Of a stretch of 64,000 nucleotides of DNA, positions 38,324 to 49,126 are shown piece after piece (position 1 is the stretch's first letter; each line of letters begins with the position of its first letter). The stretch comes from UBA5342 sp965662645. GTDB taxonomy: Bacteria > Bacteroidota > Bacteroidia > Bacteroidales > UBA5342. The translations under genes and the position numbers were made by a program. Where the stretch lies: positions 1-64,000 of the forward strand of contig CBFIII010000009.1 of NCBI GenBank assembly GCA_965662645.1. The letters run 5' to 3'. The notes under the pieces were generated by a model, which was not told the origin of the DNA, searched no databases, and saw nothing but the letters and a program-made list of their open reading frames with translations.

Positions 38324-41300
38324 ATGTTCTTAAAAATCAATAAAACCAAATCAACTCTTATGAAACTAAGACATAGAATCCGCCACAGCAAATTATGCCT
38401 TATCATGATTTCCCTTGTGCTCGTCACAAGTGTATGGGCGCAAAACAAAACGGTTACAGGAATTGTAACAGACGTCCAAGGAGAAACACTCCTCGGTGTA
38501 ACTGTAGCTGTAGAGGGAACAACCATTGGATCTATTACAGATATCGAAGGATCCTACACCCTACAAGTACCAGAAAATGCAAAAACCCTTAGGTTCTCCT
38601 TTATGGGAATGGAAACTGTCACTGTTGCTATCGGCACACAAAAAGTGATAAATGCCCAATTAAAATCAACGTCATTAGGAATGGAAGAACTCGTAGTTGT
38701 AGGTTACGGTACGCAAAAGAAAGTCACCATAACAGGAGCACTCTCTACCATAAAGTCTGAAGACATTATGGCATCGCCTTCAGCGAGTGCGGCCAATAGC
38801 CTGGCAGGTAAAATGACAGGTTTAACCTCCATTCAAAGCTCAGGACAGCCTGGAGCTGATGACCCAGAGCTTCTTGTTCGAGGAATGTCAACCTTAAACA
38901 ATTCATCACCTTTGATAATGGTGGATGGTGTAGAGCGTGCTTTCTCGCAATTAGATCCTAACGAAATAGATGACATCACCATTCTAAAAGATGCATCAGC
39001 AACCGCCGTATATGGTATTAGAGGTGCCAATGGTGTTATACTTGTAACAACTAAACGCGGGATGAAAGGCAAACCACAAATTTCGATAAGTACCTCTTTT
39101 GGTGTTCAGAGCCCAGTAAGAGTACCCGAATTTGCCGATAGCTACACTTATGCTAAGACGTATCGTGATGCCGAAATAATGGACGGTACAGATCCCGCAA
39201 AGACCACCTTCTCGGAAGAAGCCTTAAAGGCTTTTGAAACAAATTCTGACCCTATTCTATATCCCAATACCGATTGGATGGACTACATGCTTAAAGACTA
39301 CTCGACCATGTCCACCACCAACTTTAACATTGGAGGAGGAACAGACCGCGTACGGTATTTTGCTTCTTTTGGTATTCTAAATCAAGATGGTATGCTTAAA
39401 GAATTTAATAGTGGTACAAATGAAAATTTTAGCTTTAACCGCTATAACTACCGTACGAACTTAGATATTGATGTTACAAAAAAGACGGTATTAAAATTCA
39501 CCATGGGCGGACGTACCATCGTGAGAAATGAGCCTGCAACAGGAAACATTAATGAAATGTGGCGTATGCTTTACCGCTATTCAATCCCTTGGACTTCGCC
39601 AGGTGTAGTAGATGGTAAATACATTCAAGACAATGGAGAATACATTACTTTAGATTCACAAGATCCATTGACAATGTATTATGGTCAAGGCTTTAGAAAC
39701 GTTAACCAAACCACCCTAAACATTGACGTTAACCTGACGCAAGACCTAAGTGCCATTACAAAAGGCCTGAATTTCAGTTTAAAAACGTCGTACAACTCAA
39801 ATTACACACAAACAAAAACAAGAACAGCCAATCCTAATATCTATACCGCTTACTATAAACGCGACTACGATCCTAGCTTGGGAAGTGATGATAAAACCTT
39901 AGTTTTCCCATTAATACAACGCAAAGTAATCCCTAAATATAGTGAAGGGTATGACAAAGGACGTAATTGGTACTTAGAGTCGGCACTAAACTATAACCGT
40001 AAATTTGGCGACCACGAAGTGAGTGGCTTATTACTTTATAATCAACGTAGTTATTATTACCCTAAAGGTAATTTTAGTGATATCCCTGCGCGCTATATTG
40101 GATCTGCTGCTCGTGTCACTTACAATTACAAAACAAAATACCTCGCCGAAGTAAATGTGGGTTATAATGGCTCCGAAAACTTTCACGAAGATAGACGCTA
40201 TGGATTATTCCCAGCCTTTTCTTTAGGATGGGTAATCAGTGAAGAGAATTTCATCAAAAATAATATACCCTTTATACAATACATGAAACTAAGAACATCT
40301 TGGGGTCTTGTAGGAAATGACAAAATGGGCAACAATCGATTTCTGTATCTCCCCAACGGGTATAGTGCAGGAGGAGGCTATAATTTTGGTGTAGATGTAT
40401 CAAGTTATCAACCTGGTTTTATTGAAAGTAAAATTGGAAACCCATTTGTGACTTGGGAAACAGCAACGAAACAAAATTATGGTATAGATCTTACGGTACT
40501 AGAAAAACGCCTAGCTATTAATTTAGACTACTTTAAAGATCACCGTGAGAACATACTCGCAGTACAAAACACCATTGGTCTCGTTACCGGATTAGAACCT
40601 TGGCTATTACCTCAAGCAAACATTGCCGTTGTTGACAATAAAGGGTATGAAGCAAGCATTAAATGGAATTCTAAAATAAACGATTTCAATTACTGGGCGT
40701 CTCTTAACTATTCTCACAATGAAAACACCATTGTGTTTATGGATGAGATTAAGCAAAACGAGCCCTATATGGCACAAACAGGCGGGCTCATTGGTCAACC
40801 ATTTGGTCGTATAGGAGAAGGCTTCTACACCGATGAATACTTTGACATTACAATAGATAATGCGGGGAAAAAGACCTACCTATTAAAAAATCAATACGCA
40901 AAACCAACAGCAGATGTAATGCCTGGTGATGCGATTTATAAAGACATCAACAAAGATGGTTTTATAGATGACAATGATGTAACAGCCATTGGCTACCCTA
41001 GATATCCATTAACAACAGTAGGATTAACTATGGGCTTTAAATACAAAGGTTTTGATCTTAGTATGAACTGGGTAGGTGCTACACACACCTCTCGTAGCAT
41101 CTCAGGTTCGCTGCGCGTACCATATGGAGAGACGGGGCAGTTCAGTTTATTACAACACCATGTAAATGAACAATGGACTCCAGAAACTGCAGAGACCGCA
41201 ACTCAACCACGCATAACATTCAGCAATCATGCACACAACCGTGGTACAGAATCTACTATTTGGGTAAGAGATGCCTCTTATATTAGACTTAAAAACGTTG

Positions 41301-41494
41301 ATTTTGGCTATAGCTTCTCGGGCAAAAACTTACAAAAATTTGGGGCTAAAAGCTTAAGAATATACATCAATGGTTATAACCTATTATTAATTGATAAAAT
41401 GGATGGACTTGTAGACCCTGAGACTAAAACAGGCAACCAACCGACTTATCCTGTGATGAAGATTTATAATATTGGTGCAAAAGTTAACTTCTAA
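38324..41494 (+). CDS. SusC-like TonB-dependent transporter (SusC3)
   Basis: A full-length SusC-family transporter of 1056 residues. The signal peptide ends near SVWAQ, whether translation begins at 38324 or at the ATG at 38360. A carboxypeptidase-D regulatory-like domain (TVTGIVTDVQGETLLGVTV, about 43-120) leads to the TonB-box-like MEELVVVGYGTQKK, then the plug with MVDGVER, ILKDASATAVYGIRGANG and LVTTKRG, and the barrel ending in NF. It has the same layout as SusC1 and starts the second SusC-SusD-SusC-SusD array. Family is certain, ligand unknown. Confidence 0.96.
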   Translation: MFLKINKTKSTLMKLRHRIRHSKLCLIMISLVLVTSVWAQNKTVTGIVTDVQGETLLGVTVAVEGTTIGSITDIEGSYTLQVPENAKTLRFSFMGMETVTVAIGTQKVINAQLKSTSLGMEELVVVGYGTQKKVTITGALSTIKSEDIMASPSASAANSLAGKMTGLTSIQSSGQPGADDPELLVRGMSTLNNSSPLIMVDGVERAFSQLDPNEIDDITILKDASATAVYGIRGANGVILVTTKRGMKGKPQISISTSFGVQSPVRVPEFADSYTYAKTYRDAEIMDGTDPAKTTFSEEALKAFETNSDPILYPNTDWMDYMLKDYSTMSTTNFNIGGGTDRVRYFASFGILNQDGMLKEFNSGTNENFSFNRYNYRTNLDIDVTKKTVLKFTMGGRTIVRNEPATGNINEMWRMLYRYSIPWTSPGVVDGKYIQDNGEYITLDSQDPLTMYYGQGFRNVNQTTLNIDVNLTQDLSAITKGLNFSLKTSYNSNYTQTKTRTANPNIYTAYYKRDYDPSLGSDDKTLVFPLIQRKVIPKYSEGYDKGRNWYLESALNYNRKFGDHEVSGLLLYNQRSYYYPKGNFSDIPARYIGSAARVTYNYKTKYLAEVNVGYNGSENFHEDRRYGLFPAFSLGWVISEENFIKNNIPFIQYMKLRTSWGLVGNDKMGNNRFLYLPNGYSAGGGYNFGVDVSSYQPGFIESKIGNPFVTWETATKQNYGIDLTVLEKRLAINLDYFKDHRENILAVQNTIGLVTGLEPWLLPQANIAVVDNKGYEASIKWNSKINDFNYWASLNYSHNENTIVFMDEIKQNEPYMAQTGGLIGQPFGRIGEGFYTDEYFDITIDNAGKKTYLLKNQYAKPTADVMPGDAIYKDINKDGFIDDNDVTAIGYPRYPLTTVGLTMGFKYKGFDLSMNWVGATHTSRSISGSLRVPYGETGQFSLLQHHVNEQWTPETAETATQPRITFSNHAHNRGTESTIWVRDASYIRLKNVDFGYSFSGKNLQKFGAKSLRIYINGYNLLLIDKMDGLVDPETKTGNQPTYPVMKIYNIGAKVNF

Positions 41495-41506
41495 AAACGT
41501 ATCCCT

Positions 41507-43294
41507 ATGACTACTTTAAAAACACTACTATTAGCATTTGCCACCCTCTTCTTTATTGGGTGCGAAGAATTAGAATTTGGGGATGACTTTCTTAAGAAAC
41601 CATCTTCGACCGACATCACCATGGACACTGTATATGCCAATATCATTAATGCTAACAAAGCATTGACGGCAGCCTACAGCACCTTACCCTACCGCTTACC
41701 CTACAAATGGCAGGTGGGTAAAAACATGATGAATATGGATGTAACAGAAAGTCTTACCGACCTTTGCCAGTCTTATTTGGCCTGGGGAGGAGTGTCGCGT
41801 TACTATTACTCGGGCATCTATACAGCCTCACTTATGAACCCACCTACTGAAACCGATGAAAAGAAAGAAAGCTGGCACAGCCGCTATCACTTCTCATTAG
41901 AAGGAAGCTGGGTAGGCATACGTCGTGCTCTACTATTTATCGAGAATATCGATCGTGTACCCGATGTAAACCAAGAAACAAAAGACCGCCTAAAAGGAGA
42001 AGCCTATATGATAATGGCCGTTCATTACACAGAACTCTACCGTAACTTTGGAGGATTGCCTTGGATTGATAAAACCTTCTCTCCAGGTGATGACCTAAAT
42101 GGAGAACGACTCACGGCAGAAGCAACGGCAGATAAAATTGCTGAGCTATGTGATAACGCAGCAGAAGTACTCCCTTGGGCTTTAGATGACATCAGCAATG
42201 AAGAAGGGCGCTTTACGAAAGCCTCAGCAATGGGTCTTAAAGTAAGAGTTCTTTTATTTAGCGCAAGCCCCATCTTTAATAGCAATGAAAAATACCGTGA
42301 TGGCGAAGCCTGTGATCAAAAGATTATGTGGCATGGCAGCTATGATGTAAGACATTGGCAAAAGGTGATTGATGCAAGTGAAGACTTTATCAATGAACTA
42401 AACAGCTGGGGAGCTTACGGTATGGTTTACTCAGGAAATCCTAGAGCCGACTTTAAAAGTGGTTACTATGACAGGGGTACAGGTGAGTGTCTAATAACGA
42501 CACGTCAGTTCTACAAAAACACCTTCAATAGTGGCTGGGGCTTAGGTGCCTTCCTATGGTGGTGTAACGAAGGTGTGGCACGCCCCACCCAAGAACTCGT
42601 GGACCTATACCCTATGACTAATGGTAAAGCTATCTCTGATCCTAGTTCTGGATATGACCCTGAAAACCCCTATGCCAACCGCGATCCTCGCTTATACGAG
42701 ACCGTGATTGTAAATGGCGATCAATACCGTGGGCGTACAGCAGAGTTATGGACAGGAGGACGTGAGCGTACTAGCCTATCGGTAAAAGGTGCGGGCACAG
42801 GTTATATGCTACGTAAGTTTTACCTCGATGGTGACAATGCCACCTCGTACACATCCGTAGTACAATGGCCATACCTACGACTACCTGAGATATTCTTGAG
42901 TTATGCCGAAGCATTAAATGCTGTTAATGGTCCAAGTCCTGAAGCCTACAACTACCTCAACATGACACGAACACGTGTAGGTATAGGTGGTGCTCCTGAG
43001 GGATTAAACAAAGAGGAATTCAAAGAAGAGATATTAAAAGAACGTGCACGCGAATTCTGTATGGAAGAAGTACGCTGGTACGACCTTGTGCGTTATAAGA
43101 AACCATTCATTCAGCCCCATGGTATTGAAATTACCAAGCAAGTTGATGGAAGCTTAAACTACGAAGTAGTATCTACGGATAAAGACCTTACCCGCTACTG
43201 GGTAAACAACTGGGATACTAAATGGTATTTTGGTGCTATTCCTGCAGATGAGGTGAACAAAGATTACGGTGTTATTCAAAACCCAGGTTGGTAA
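41507..43294 (+). CDS. SusD-like surface glycan-binding lipoprotein (SusD3)
   Basis: A 595-residue SusD/RagB lipoprotein, 12 bases after SusC3. Lipobox FFIGC puts the lipidated Cys at 19. Motifs include GEAYMIMAVHYTELYRNFGGLPWID, KASAMGLKVRVLLFSASP, LPEIFLSYAEALNA and ERAREFCMEEVRWYDLVRYK. The NERRVEL of the other SusDs is replaced by KERAREF here, a normal variant of the family. It caps SusC3. Confidence 0.95.
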   Translation: MTTLKTLLLAFATLFFIGCEELEFGDDFLKKPSSTDITMDTVYANIINANKALTAAYSTLPYRLPYKWQVGKNMMNMDVTESLTDLCQSYLAWGGVSRYYYSGIYTASLMNPPTETDEKKESWHSRYHFSLEGSWVGIRRALLFIENIDRVPDVNQETKDRLKGEAYMIMAVHYTELYRNFGGLPWIDKTFSPGDDLNGERLTAEATADKIAELCDNAAEVLPWALDDISNEEGRFTKASAMGLKVRVLLFSASPIFNSNEKYRDGEACDQKIMWHGSYDVRHWQKVIDASEDFINELNSWGAYGMVYSGNPRADFKSGYYDRGTGECLITTRQFYKNTFNSGWGLGAFLWWCNEGVARPTQELVDLYPMTNGKAISDPSSGYDPENPYANRDPRLYETVIVNGDQYRGRTAELWTGGRERTSLSVKGAGTGYMLRKFYLDGDNATSYTSVVQWPYLRLPEIFLSYAEALNAVNGPSPEAYNYLNMTRTRVGIGGAPEGLNKEEFKEEILKERAREFCMEEVRWYDLVRYKKPFIQPHGIEITKQVDGSLNYEVVSTDKDLTRYWVNNWDTKWYFGAIPADEVNKDYGVIQNPGW

Positions 43295-43332
43295 TAAAAA
43301 GACGCAATTAATAATACTTAAAATTATTACAA

Positions 43333-46161
43333 ATGAAAAGATTTAAAGCGATAAAGCATATTCTTTTCTGTGGACTACTATCGATAAGCCCTTCAATTAT
43401 ACTCGCTCAGTCAGGAGACAGTGCAATGGGACTCGATAGCACACAAACAGAAAACGAACTAATTAAGCAATTAACTTCTGATGAGATTTCTCTCGGAAAT
43501 AATATGGTTCTTACACACAAAGAACTTAGCTCTGCTATTAGCTACACCACTGGTGAGCAAATAGAAAAAATGAATACCATTAACCCCGCCAATTCATTAT
43601 ATGGTTTGATTCCGGGCTTAACAGTATTACAAAACAGTGGTTCTGCCAGTTGGAGAGATCCTAACTTATTTATCCGAGGTCTTAACACGACAGGCAATCG
43701 CAACATTTTAGTGTTAATAGATGGTATAGAAGGAGACATTGCCCGTTTAAGTTCATTGTCTATCGAGAAAGTAGAGATACTAAAAGACGCAGCTGCTCTG
43801 GCTATATATGGCCAACAAGGCGCTAATGGTGTACTACTAGTAACAACAAAACGAGGTGTTAAAGGTAAAATGGCCATCGATGTACAGCTAGAGTCGGGCT
43901 TGCACCACGCCACACAGCTCCCTCAAATGCTAGATGCAGCAAACTATGCAGAACGGGTAAATGAAGCGATGAAATATGATGGATTAGCCCCTAAGTATAG
44001 CGATGATGCCATCGCAAAATACCGCAGTGGCGAATCACCTTCTCTATACCCGAACGTAAACTGGCTAGATGAGGCTTACAAAGACTGGGGCAACCAAACC
44101 AACCTCAACATCAACTTTAGAGGAGGCGATAAAAAGGTCATGTACTTTGCTGAAATCGATTATCGTAATGAAAACGGGCTTTACTCTCAAGAGTATAACA
44201 CCGCCGATTTCTCAACACAGTTGAGTTATGACAGGATCGCTTTTAGAAACAACCTTGATATAGAGGTGACGCCTACTACTGATTTTAAAGTATGGGTGGC
44301 AGGTAGTATTGATGAAACCAATCAGCCTGGAGCTAATACCTCTACAACGAATACATCCGTTTTCACGACACCAGCCAATGCGTTCCCTATCAAGAATTAC
44401 AATGACAATTGGGGAGGTTCAAATATTTACCCGAACAACCCCTTGGCAATGATGTCCTCTACTGGTTACAATCGTTTTCAAGGATTTGATATCCTATTAA
44501 AAGGTTCAATAACACAAGAACTATCGGTATTAGCCGAAGGATTATCTGCTGAGTTTACAGGAGGATTGAATACAAGTTCATCTTCTCAAGACTGGAAGAC
44601 ACAAGATTACATGTATGAAAACTTGTACTATAAAGAAGCAAGTGCAACAAGTGCAGCCGATACAATATCTACTATTTATGACGAGAATACACCATTAAAT
44701 GCTTCTAGTAGTTTAGGACGCGTTTACCGCAATGCCAATGTGTCAACAAAGGTGCGTTACGATAAAGAATGGGACGATCATAGTTTAAGTTCATTTCTCA
44801 TGTACTCTCAAAACAAATATGTAGGCAAAGGCCAATACACAACCTACCTTAGACAAAGCATGTCAACTTACCTACATTATGGCTATAAAGGCAAGTACTT
44901 TGGAGATTTGACGCTAAGCTATGGCGGCACAAGCCAGTTACCTGTAGGTGATCAGTTTAATTTGTACCCTGCTATTTCTGGAGCCTGGGTAATCTCTGAA
45001 GAAGAATTTATTGATACCAAAGGAGCGATCAAATACCTTAAGCTACGCTCTTCATTTGGCTATGCCGGAAGTGACCGTATCGTTCAGAATACAGAAGACA
45101 CCCAATACAACAATGTAGGGGGATATAATTTTGGGGAGTCAAACAGCAACTTCTGGGCTGCTGGCATCCTACGCATGGCTGGTCAACCAAAAACTGAACG
45201 AGCTATGATGACAAATTTTGGTGTAGATGCTAATCTATTTGGAAAGTTAAACATTATGTTTGATGCTTTCTACCATAAGCGCACTAATATACTTGTGAAT
45301 CCTGCAGGTGTAAGCTCTAGTATCGTTGGTGTATCACCACCCTACAAAAGCATAGGCGAATCAATCAATAGAGGACTAGAAATGAGCATGACTTGGCAAG
45401 ATCAAATCGGAGACTTCAGTTATTCTGCCACAGGTCAATTTAGTTTCTCACGCAGTAAGATAAATGAGATGGGTGAGTTGCCAATGCCTTATGATTATTT
45501 AAAAAGAACAGGTCGCCCTATCGGACAATCTTATGGATTAGAAAGCAATGGTTTCTTTGCCAATGCAGCAGAGATAGCTAACAGTCCAACACAGATGTTT
45601 TCATCTGTATCTCCAGGAGATGTTAAATATGTAGATCAAAATGGTGATGGCTTAATTGACGAATTAGATATAGTACCAATGGGACACAACTACATCACGC
45701 CAGAGATTTACTATTCCCTTAATTTGAATGCAGAATACAAAGGCTTTGGTGTATCTGCCCTATTGCAAGGGGCGGCCAACTATACCGCTAATCTTAACAC
45801 TCCATCTATTTACAAGCCACTCATAAACAACCAGAACATCTCAGAATTTTCGAATGACCGATGGACAGAAGCAACAGCCGCAACAGCGACCTTGCCCCGT
45901 CTTACTACTTTGGATAACGATAATAACTACCGTGCCAATGACATCTGGTTAGTAAGTCGTAGTTTCTTAAAAGTCAGAAATGTACAATTGTATTACAATT
46001 GGCAGCCTAAGAGCTTACTCAAAATTAAGAATGTTAAGTTTTATGTGAGTGGAAGTAATTTATTCTCTATGGATAATATAGACCAGATGGATCCTGAGAT
46101 GATAACTATTAATTATCCGGCAACGACAACCTACAATGCTGGATTGAAGTTGAATTTTTAA
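43333..46161 (+). CDS. Short SusC-like transporter without N-terminal extension or clear TonB box (SusC4)
   Basis: This 942-residue SusC-family protein has a signal peptide ending LAQS and, like SusC2, no carboxypeptidase-D-like domain. The plug begins near SSAISYTTGEQIEKM, with VLIDGIEGD, ILKDAAALAIYGQQGANG and LVTTKRG, and the barrel ends in LNF. Where others have a VVxGYGTQ TonB box, this one reads ISLGNNMVLTHKE, so a standard box is not recognisable. It lies 38 bases after SusD3 and 21 before SusD4. It may share the energised partner of SusC3 or use a divergent TonB box; both are inference. Confidence 0.93.
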   Translation: MKRFKAIKHILFCGLLSISPSIILAQSGDSAMGLDSTQTENELIKQLTSDEISLGNNMVLTHKELSSAISYTTGEQIEKMNTINPANSLYGLIPGLTVLQNSGSASWRDPNLFIRGLNTTGNRNILVLIDGIEGDIARLSSLSIEKVEILKDAAALAIYGQQGANGVLLVTTKRGVKGKMAIDVQLESGLHHATQLPQMLDAANYAERVNEAMKYDGLAPKYSDDAIAKYRSGESPSLYPNVNWLDEAYKDWGNQTNLNINFRGGDKKVMYFAEIDYRNENGLYSQEYNTADFSTQLSYDRIAFRNNLDIEVTPTTDFKVWVAGSIDETNQPGANTSTTNTSVFTTPANAFPIKNYNDNWGGSNIYPNNPLAMMSSTGYNRFQGFDILLKGSITQELSVLAEGLSAEFTGGLNTSSSSQDWKTQDYMYENLYYKEASATSAADTISTIYDENTPLNASSSLGRVYRNANVSTKVRYDKEWDDHSLSSFLMYSQNKYVGKGQYTTYLRQSMSTYLHYGYKGKYFGDLTLSYGGTSQLPVGDQFNLYPAISGAWVISEEEFIDTKGAIKYLKLRSSFGYAGSDRIVQNTEDTQYNNVGGYNFGESNSNFWAAGILRMAGQPKTERAMMTNFGVDANLFGKLNIMFDAFYHKRTNILVNPAGVSSSIVGVSPPYKSIGESINRGLEMSMTWQDQIGDFSYSATGQFSFSRSKINEMGELPMPYDYLKRTGRPIGQSYGLESNGFFANAAEIANSPTQMFSSVSPGDVKYVDQNGDGLIDELDIVPMGHNYITPEIYYSLNLNAEYKGFGVSALLQGAANYTANLNTPSIYKPLINNQNISEFSNDRWTEATAATATLPRLTTLDNDNNYRANDIWLVSRSFLKVRNVQLYYNWQPKSLLKIKNVKFYVSGSNLFSMDNIDQMDPEMITINYPATTTYNAGLKLNF

Positions 46162-46182
46162 GATCATCCAAAACTTTAAAAT

Positions 46183-47841
46183 ATGATTAAGATGAAAAAA
46201 AATATATTGTATTCAATAGTTTCCATGCTGCTATTAGTATCATGTAATTATCTGGATTATAATGAAAAAGATTATCTCTTAAAGGATGATATTTACACTA
46301 ATCTAGATTTTGTAAAAGCCTCGTTATCTAACGTCTATCGCTATGTCCCTGCTGGTTTCAACCAAGCGGGAGGTGCGATGTTATCCTCAGCCTGCGATGA
46401 GTCTTATTTTGCTGATGATGCCTCTGCTATTCATAAATTTAACAATGGATCGTGGAGTCCAATTCAAGTGCTAAATGCAGAATGGGGAAGCTCATTTGAT
46501 GGCATTAGGGCATCTAATGAATTGCTTGAAGAAGTTGAGAAATACTCTTACGAGGACTATCTCTTTGATAAAGATCCAACCTTTGACGAGTTAATGGTTA
46601 TTTTGAAAAGACAAAAGTATGAAGCAAGAGCCTTGCGTGCCTACTTCCACTTTGAATTGGCCAAACGCTATGGTGATGTACCTATTATAACCAGAGTACT
46701 CACGGTGGAAGAAGCAAACTCTATTAAAAGAGTACCCTATCAAGACGTGATTGCATTTATTGTTGAGGAATGCGACTCTGCTATCGCCAATTTGCCTGCT
46801 GACTATGAGCCGCTTACAGGCAAAGAAACAGGACGTTTTACAAAGGGAGCTGCTATGGCACTAAAAGCAAAAGCATTATTGTATGCTGCAAGTCCTTTGC
46901 ACAACCCTACTAATGATATTGAAAAGTGGAAAGCTGCTGCCAAAGCAAACCACGATATCATTGAAAGTAACACCTACGATCTAAGCCGAAATTATACAAC
47001 CATCTTCAATAACTACTCTTCAAGTAATACGGAATTAATATTTGGAAGACGAGAAGCGGCTTCTAACAGTTTTGAACGTACCAACTTCCCTGTGGGTTAC
47101 GTAGGAGGCTCTTCGGGCAACTGCCCTACTCAAAACCTTGTAGATGCTTACGAAATGAGTCGCAATGGGCTAGGTATTAACGAAGAAGGATCAGGCTACG
47201 ACCCCGAAAAACCTTACAACGGTAGAGATGGTCGCTTGGCACGTACCATTGTTTACAATGGTATCAAATTTAAAGGGGTAGAAGTTGAAACTTTTATTGG
47301 TGGAAAAAATGCAGCACCACTACGCTATGCTACACCTACGGGCTATTACCTAAGAAAATATGTTGATGAAAGCATTAGTTTGGAAGCCCCCTCAGTTACT
47401 AAAAAAGAACACACTTGGGTTATTTTTAGATATGGAGAAATCTTGCTTAACTATGCTGAAGCCATGAACGAAGCCTACGGTCCTGATAACAATGCAGGGT
47501 TTACATTGACAGCTACAGAAGCCGTAAACCTTGTGCGTGATCGTTCAAGAGTGAAAGAGTTTCCTGCTGGAATGTCTTCCGAAGCTTTTAAAACAAAATT
47601 ACGCAATGAAAGACGTGTGGAATTGGCCTTTGAAGACCAACGTTTCTGGGATATACGACGTTGGAAGATTACTGGAGATACAGACATAAGGGGCGTAGAA
47701 ATAACTGAAACAGAATCAGGATTAAACTACAACTATAAAACGATCGACACCTATAGCTTCGATCCTAAAATGTACCTCTTCCCTATTCCTTATTCCGAAA
47801 ACATCCTCAACCCTGGATTAGGACAAAACACAGGATGGTAA
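46183..47841 (+). CDS. SusD-like surface glycan-binding lipoprotein (SusD4)
   Basis: A 552-residue SusD/RagB lipoprotein following SusC4 by 21 bases. The start is 46183 or the ATG at 46192; both keep the signal peptide with lipobox LLLVSC (Cys21 from the first). Typical segments are YEARALRAYFHFELAKRYGD, ALKAKALLYAASPLHNP, FRYGEILLNYAEAMNE and NERRVELAFEDQRFWDIRRW. It is the last gene of the quartet and is followed by a strong terminator. Confidence 0.95.
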   Translation: MIKMKKNILYSIVSMLLLVSCNYLDYNEKDYLLKDDIYTNLDFVKASLSNVYRYVPAGFNQAGGAMLSSACDESYFADDASAIHKFNNGSWSPIQVLNAEWGSSFDGIRASNELLEEVEKYSYEDYLFDKDPTFDELMVILKRQKYEARALRAYFHFELAKRYGDVPIITRVLTVEEANSIKRVPYQDVIAFIVEECDSAIANLPADYEPLTGKETGRFTKGAAMALKAKALLYAASPLHNPTNDIEKWKAAAKANHDIIESNTYDLSRNYTTIFNNYSSSNTELIFGRREAASNSFERTNFPVGYVGGSSGNCPTQNLVDAYEMSRNGLGINEEGSGYDPEKPYNGRDGRLARTIVYNGIKFKGVEVETFIGGKNAAPLRYATPTGYYLRKYVDESISLEAPSVTKKEHTWVIFRYGEILLNYAEAMNEAYGPDNNAGFTLTATEAVNLVRDRSRVKEFPAGMSSEAFKTKLRNERRVELAFEDQRFWDIRRWKITGDTDIRGVEITETESGLNYNYKTIDTYSFDPKMYLFPIPYSENILNPGLGQNTGW

Positions 47842-47860
47842 TATATACCAAATCTTAAAA

Positions 47861-47897
47861 AACAAAGGCTATCTTGCAAAAGATAGCCTTTGTTTTT
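47861..47897 (+). terminator. Intrinsic terminator of the second SusCD operon
   Basis: A perfect 15-bp stem (AACAAAGGCTATCTT with its complement) with a 4-base loop and a T-tract, 19 bases after SusD4. Confidence 0.9.
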
Positions 47898-48189
47898 ATG
47901 AGACTTTCTCCCATTAAAAGCTATATAAGCATGTTCCAATGAATAATACCAATATGACATTAAAACTAGCCTTATAATTACATTCTTTTGAATTTTCTCT
48001 TCATTAAAAACGATCAACGTAGCTAAGGCTACGCTTCAATTTTATACTATGATTATGGCTACGTTCGGTAGAGTTGAAACACGTTTCACTCTACGCGCTC
48101 TTATCGCCACAATTTTGCCTTGATAAAACACAAAATCTCTGAATTAAAAATCAGCGCAGCTAAATTATTTAAGTCTAATCTTAAACATT

Positions 48190-48420
48190 GTTGTCCGGTG
48201 AGATTTGCACCTGGGCTTGTACCTGGCAGGATATGAAACGAATATAATGTGTCGCCACCTACGGGGCTTATATCTAGACTTGGTATATTATTTCTACCAT
48301 ACTGTCATCCCTAACGGGATTATTAAGCTCCGTTAGGAGCGTTAGTATGGTAACATATAGTGTTGACGTGAAATTTAGAGTGCCGTAGGTACGAAACAAT
48401 TATAGTGCTTATCTATTTTA
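48190..48420. repeat. Palindrome-rich dispersed intergenic repeat
   Basis: Non-coding block with short self-complementary segments (CCCTAACGGG, CTCCGTTAGGAGCG, TACCATACT near the start mirrored by AGTATGGTA). The shape matches non-coding repeats common in Bacteroidota genomes. Membership in a family is from memory of the pattern and was not searched. Confidence 0.4.
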
Positions 48421-48763
48421 ACCAGACAACAATGAATCTTAAAATAAAAGGGGTTCTTCGCCAAAAACTGTGGAAATCATTTTTTTTTGCTTAAAAAAAG
48501 AACGTTTTGTATTATGTACAATGTACAAGGATTCGCTTCCATAATCATTGTACATTGTACAAATTGTCATTATTCAAAAAAAACTAGAATGAATTGTTGG
48601 TATTATTCTTTTCCACTGTTTTTAGCGAAGAGCCAATAAAAAATTGGTATAAATAGTCCCAGCAACGCCATATAATGTTACCTTTTATCTAACTCAATTA
48701 TTATATTGTTCATATTCTTGCACTTATATTATTTTAGAAAATTACGTTGCAGGGACAATTTAA

Positions 48764-48890
48764 CACTTCGACTGCGCGCAGTGCAACGCTTTAGGCACAC
48801 TTCAGCTTCGCTCAGTGCACAGCTTCAGACACTTATTCTTTTACATAATTGGGCATGCCGCTTTGCGGCTTAGGTACTGTAAACTAAAGT
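48764..48890 (+). repeat. Inverted-repeat arm, left of the 49-56 kb gene block
   Basis: Contains CACTTCGACTGCGCGCAGTG, CAACGCTTTAGGCAC, ATAATTGGGCATGCCGC and GCGGCTTAGGTACTGTAA. Their diverged complements occur in the same order in the reversed copy at 56175-56272. Confidence 0.6.
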
Positions 48891-49095
48891 GTACCCAAAA
48901 AGATATTTAGTGTAGTGCACCCGCATTAGGGATTGCAGTGGCACGGAGGGAGATGGTATTGCCGTTTTTGCAGGAGTGGCAGAGCGACCAGAGGAAGCTC
49001 CTGCACACGACCTGTGCAAAACGAGCAATACAGCTCCTGGAGTATAACGGAAAGCCCGACCCGCAGGGGAATGCCCAAAAACAAAGACGAAGCAT

Positions 49096-49126
49096 AAAAA
49101 AAGCCTGATGACGCATCACCAGGCTT
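49096..49126 (-). terminator. Intrinsic terminator of the minus-strand sulfatase gene
   Basis: Reading the minus strand, AAGCCTGGTGA pairs with TCATCAGGCTT (one mismatch) across a 4-base loop, followed by seven T residues, about 30 bases after the stop codon. Confidence 0.85.

Noticed and set aside
47790..48017. 75-codon minus-strand frame over the SusD4 end
   Set aside because: It runs through the SusD4 terminator hairpin and the SusD4 coding end; no domain features.
48907..49119. 70-codon minus-strand frame in the GC-rich patch
   Set aside because: It overlaps the sulfatase terminator, is rich in Cys, Ser and Arg without domain features, and appears to be the shadow of a repeat fragment.
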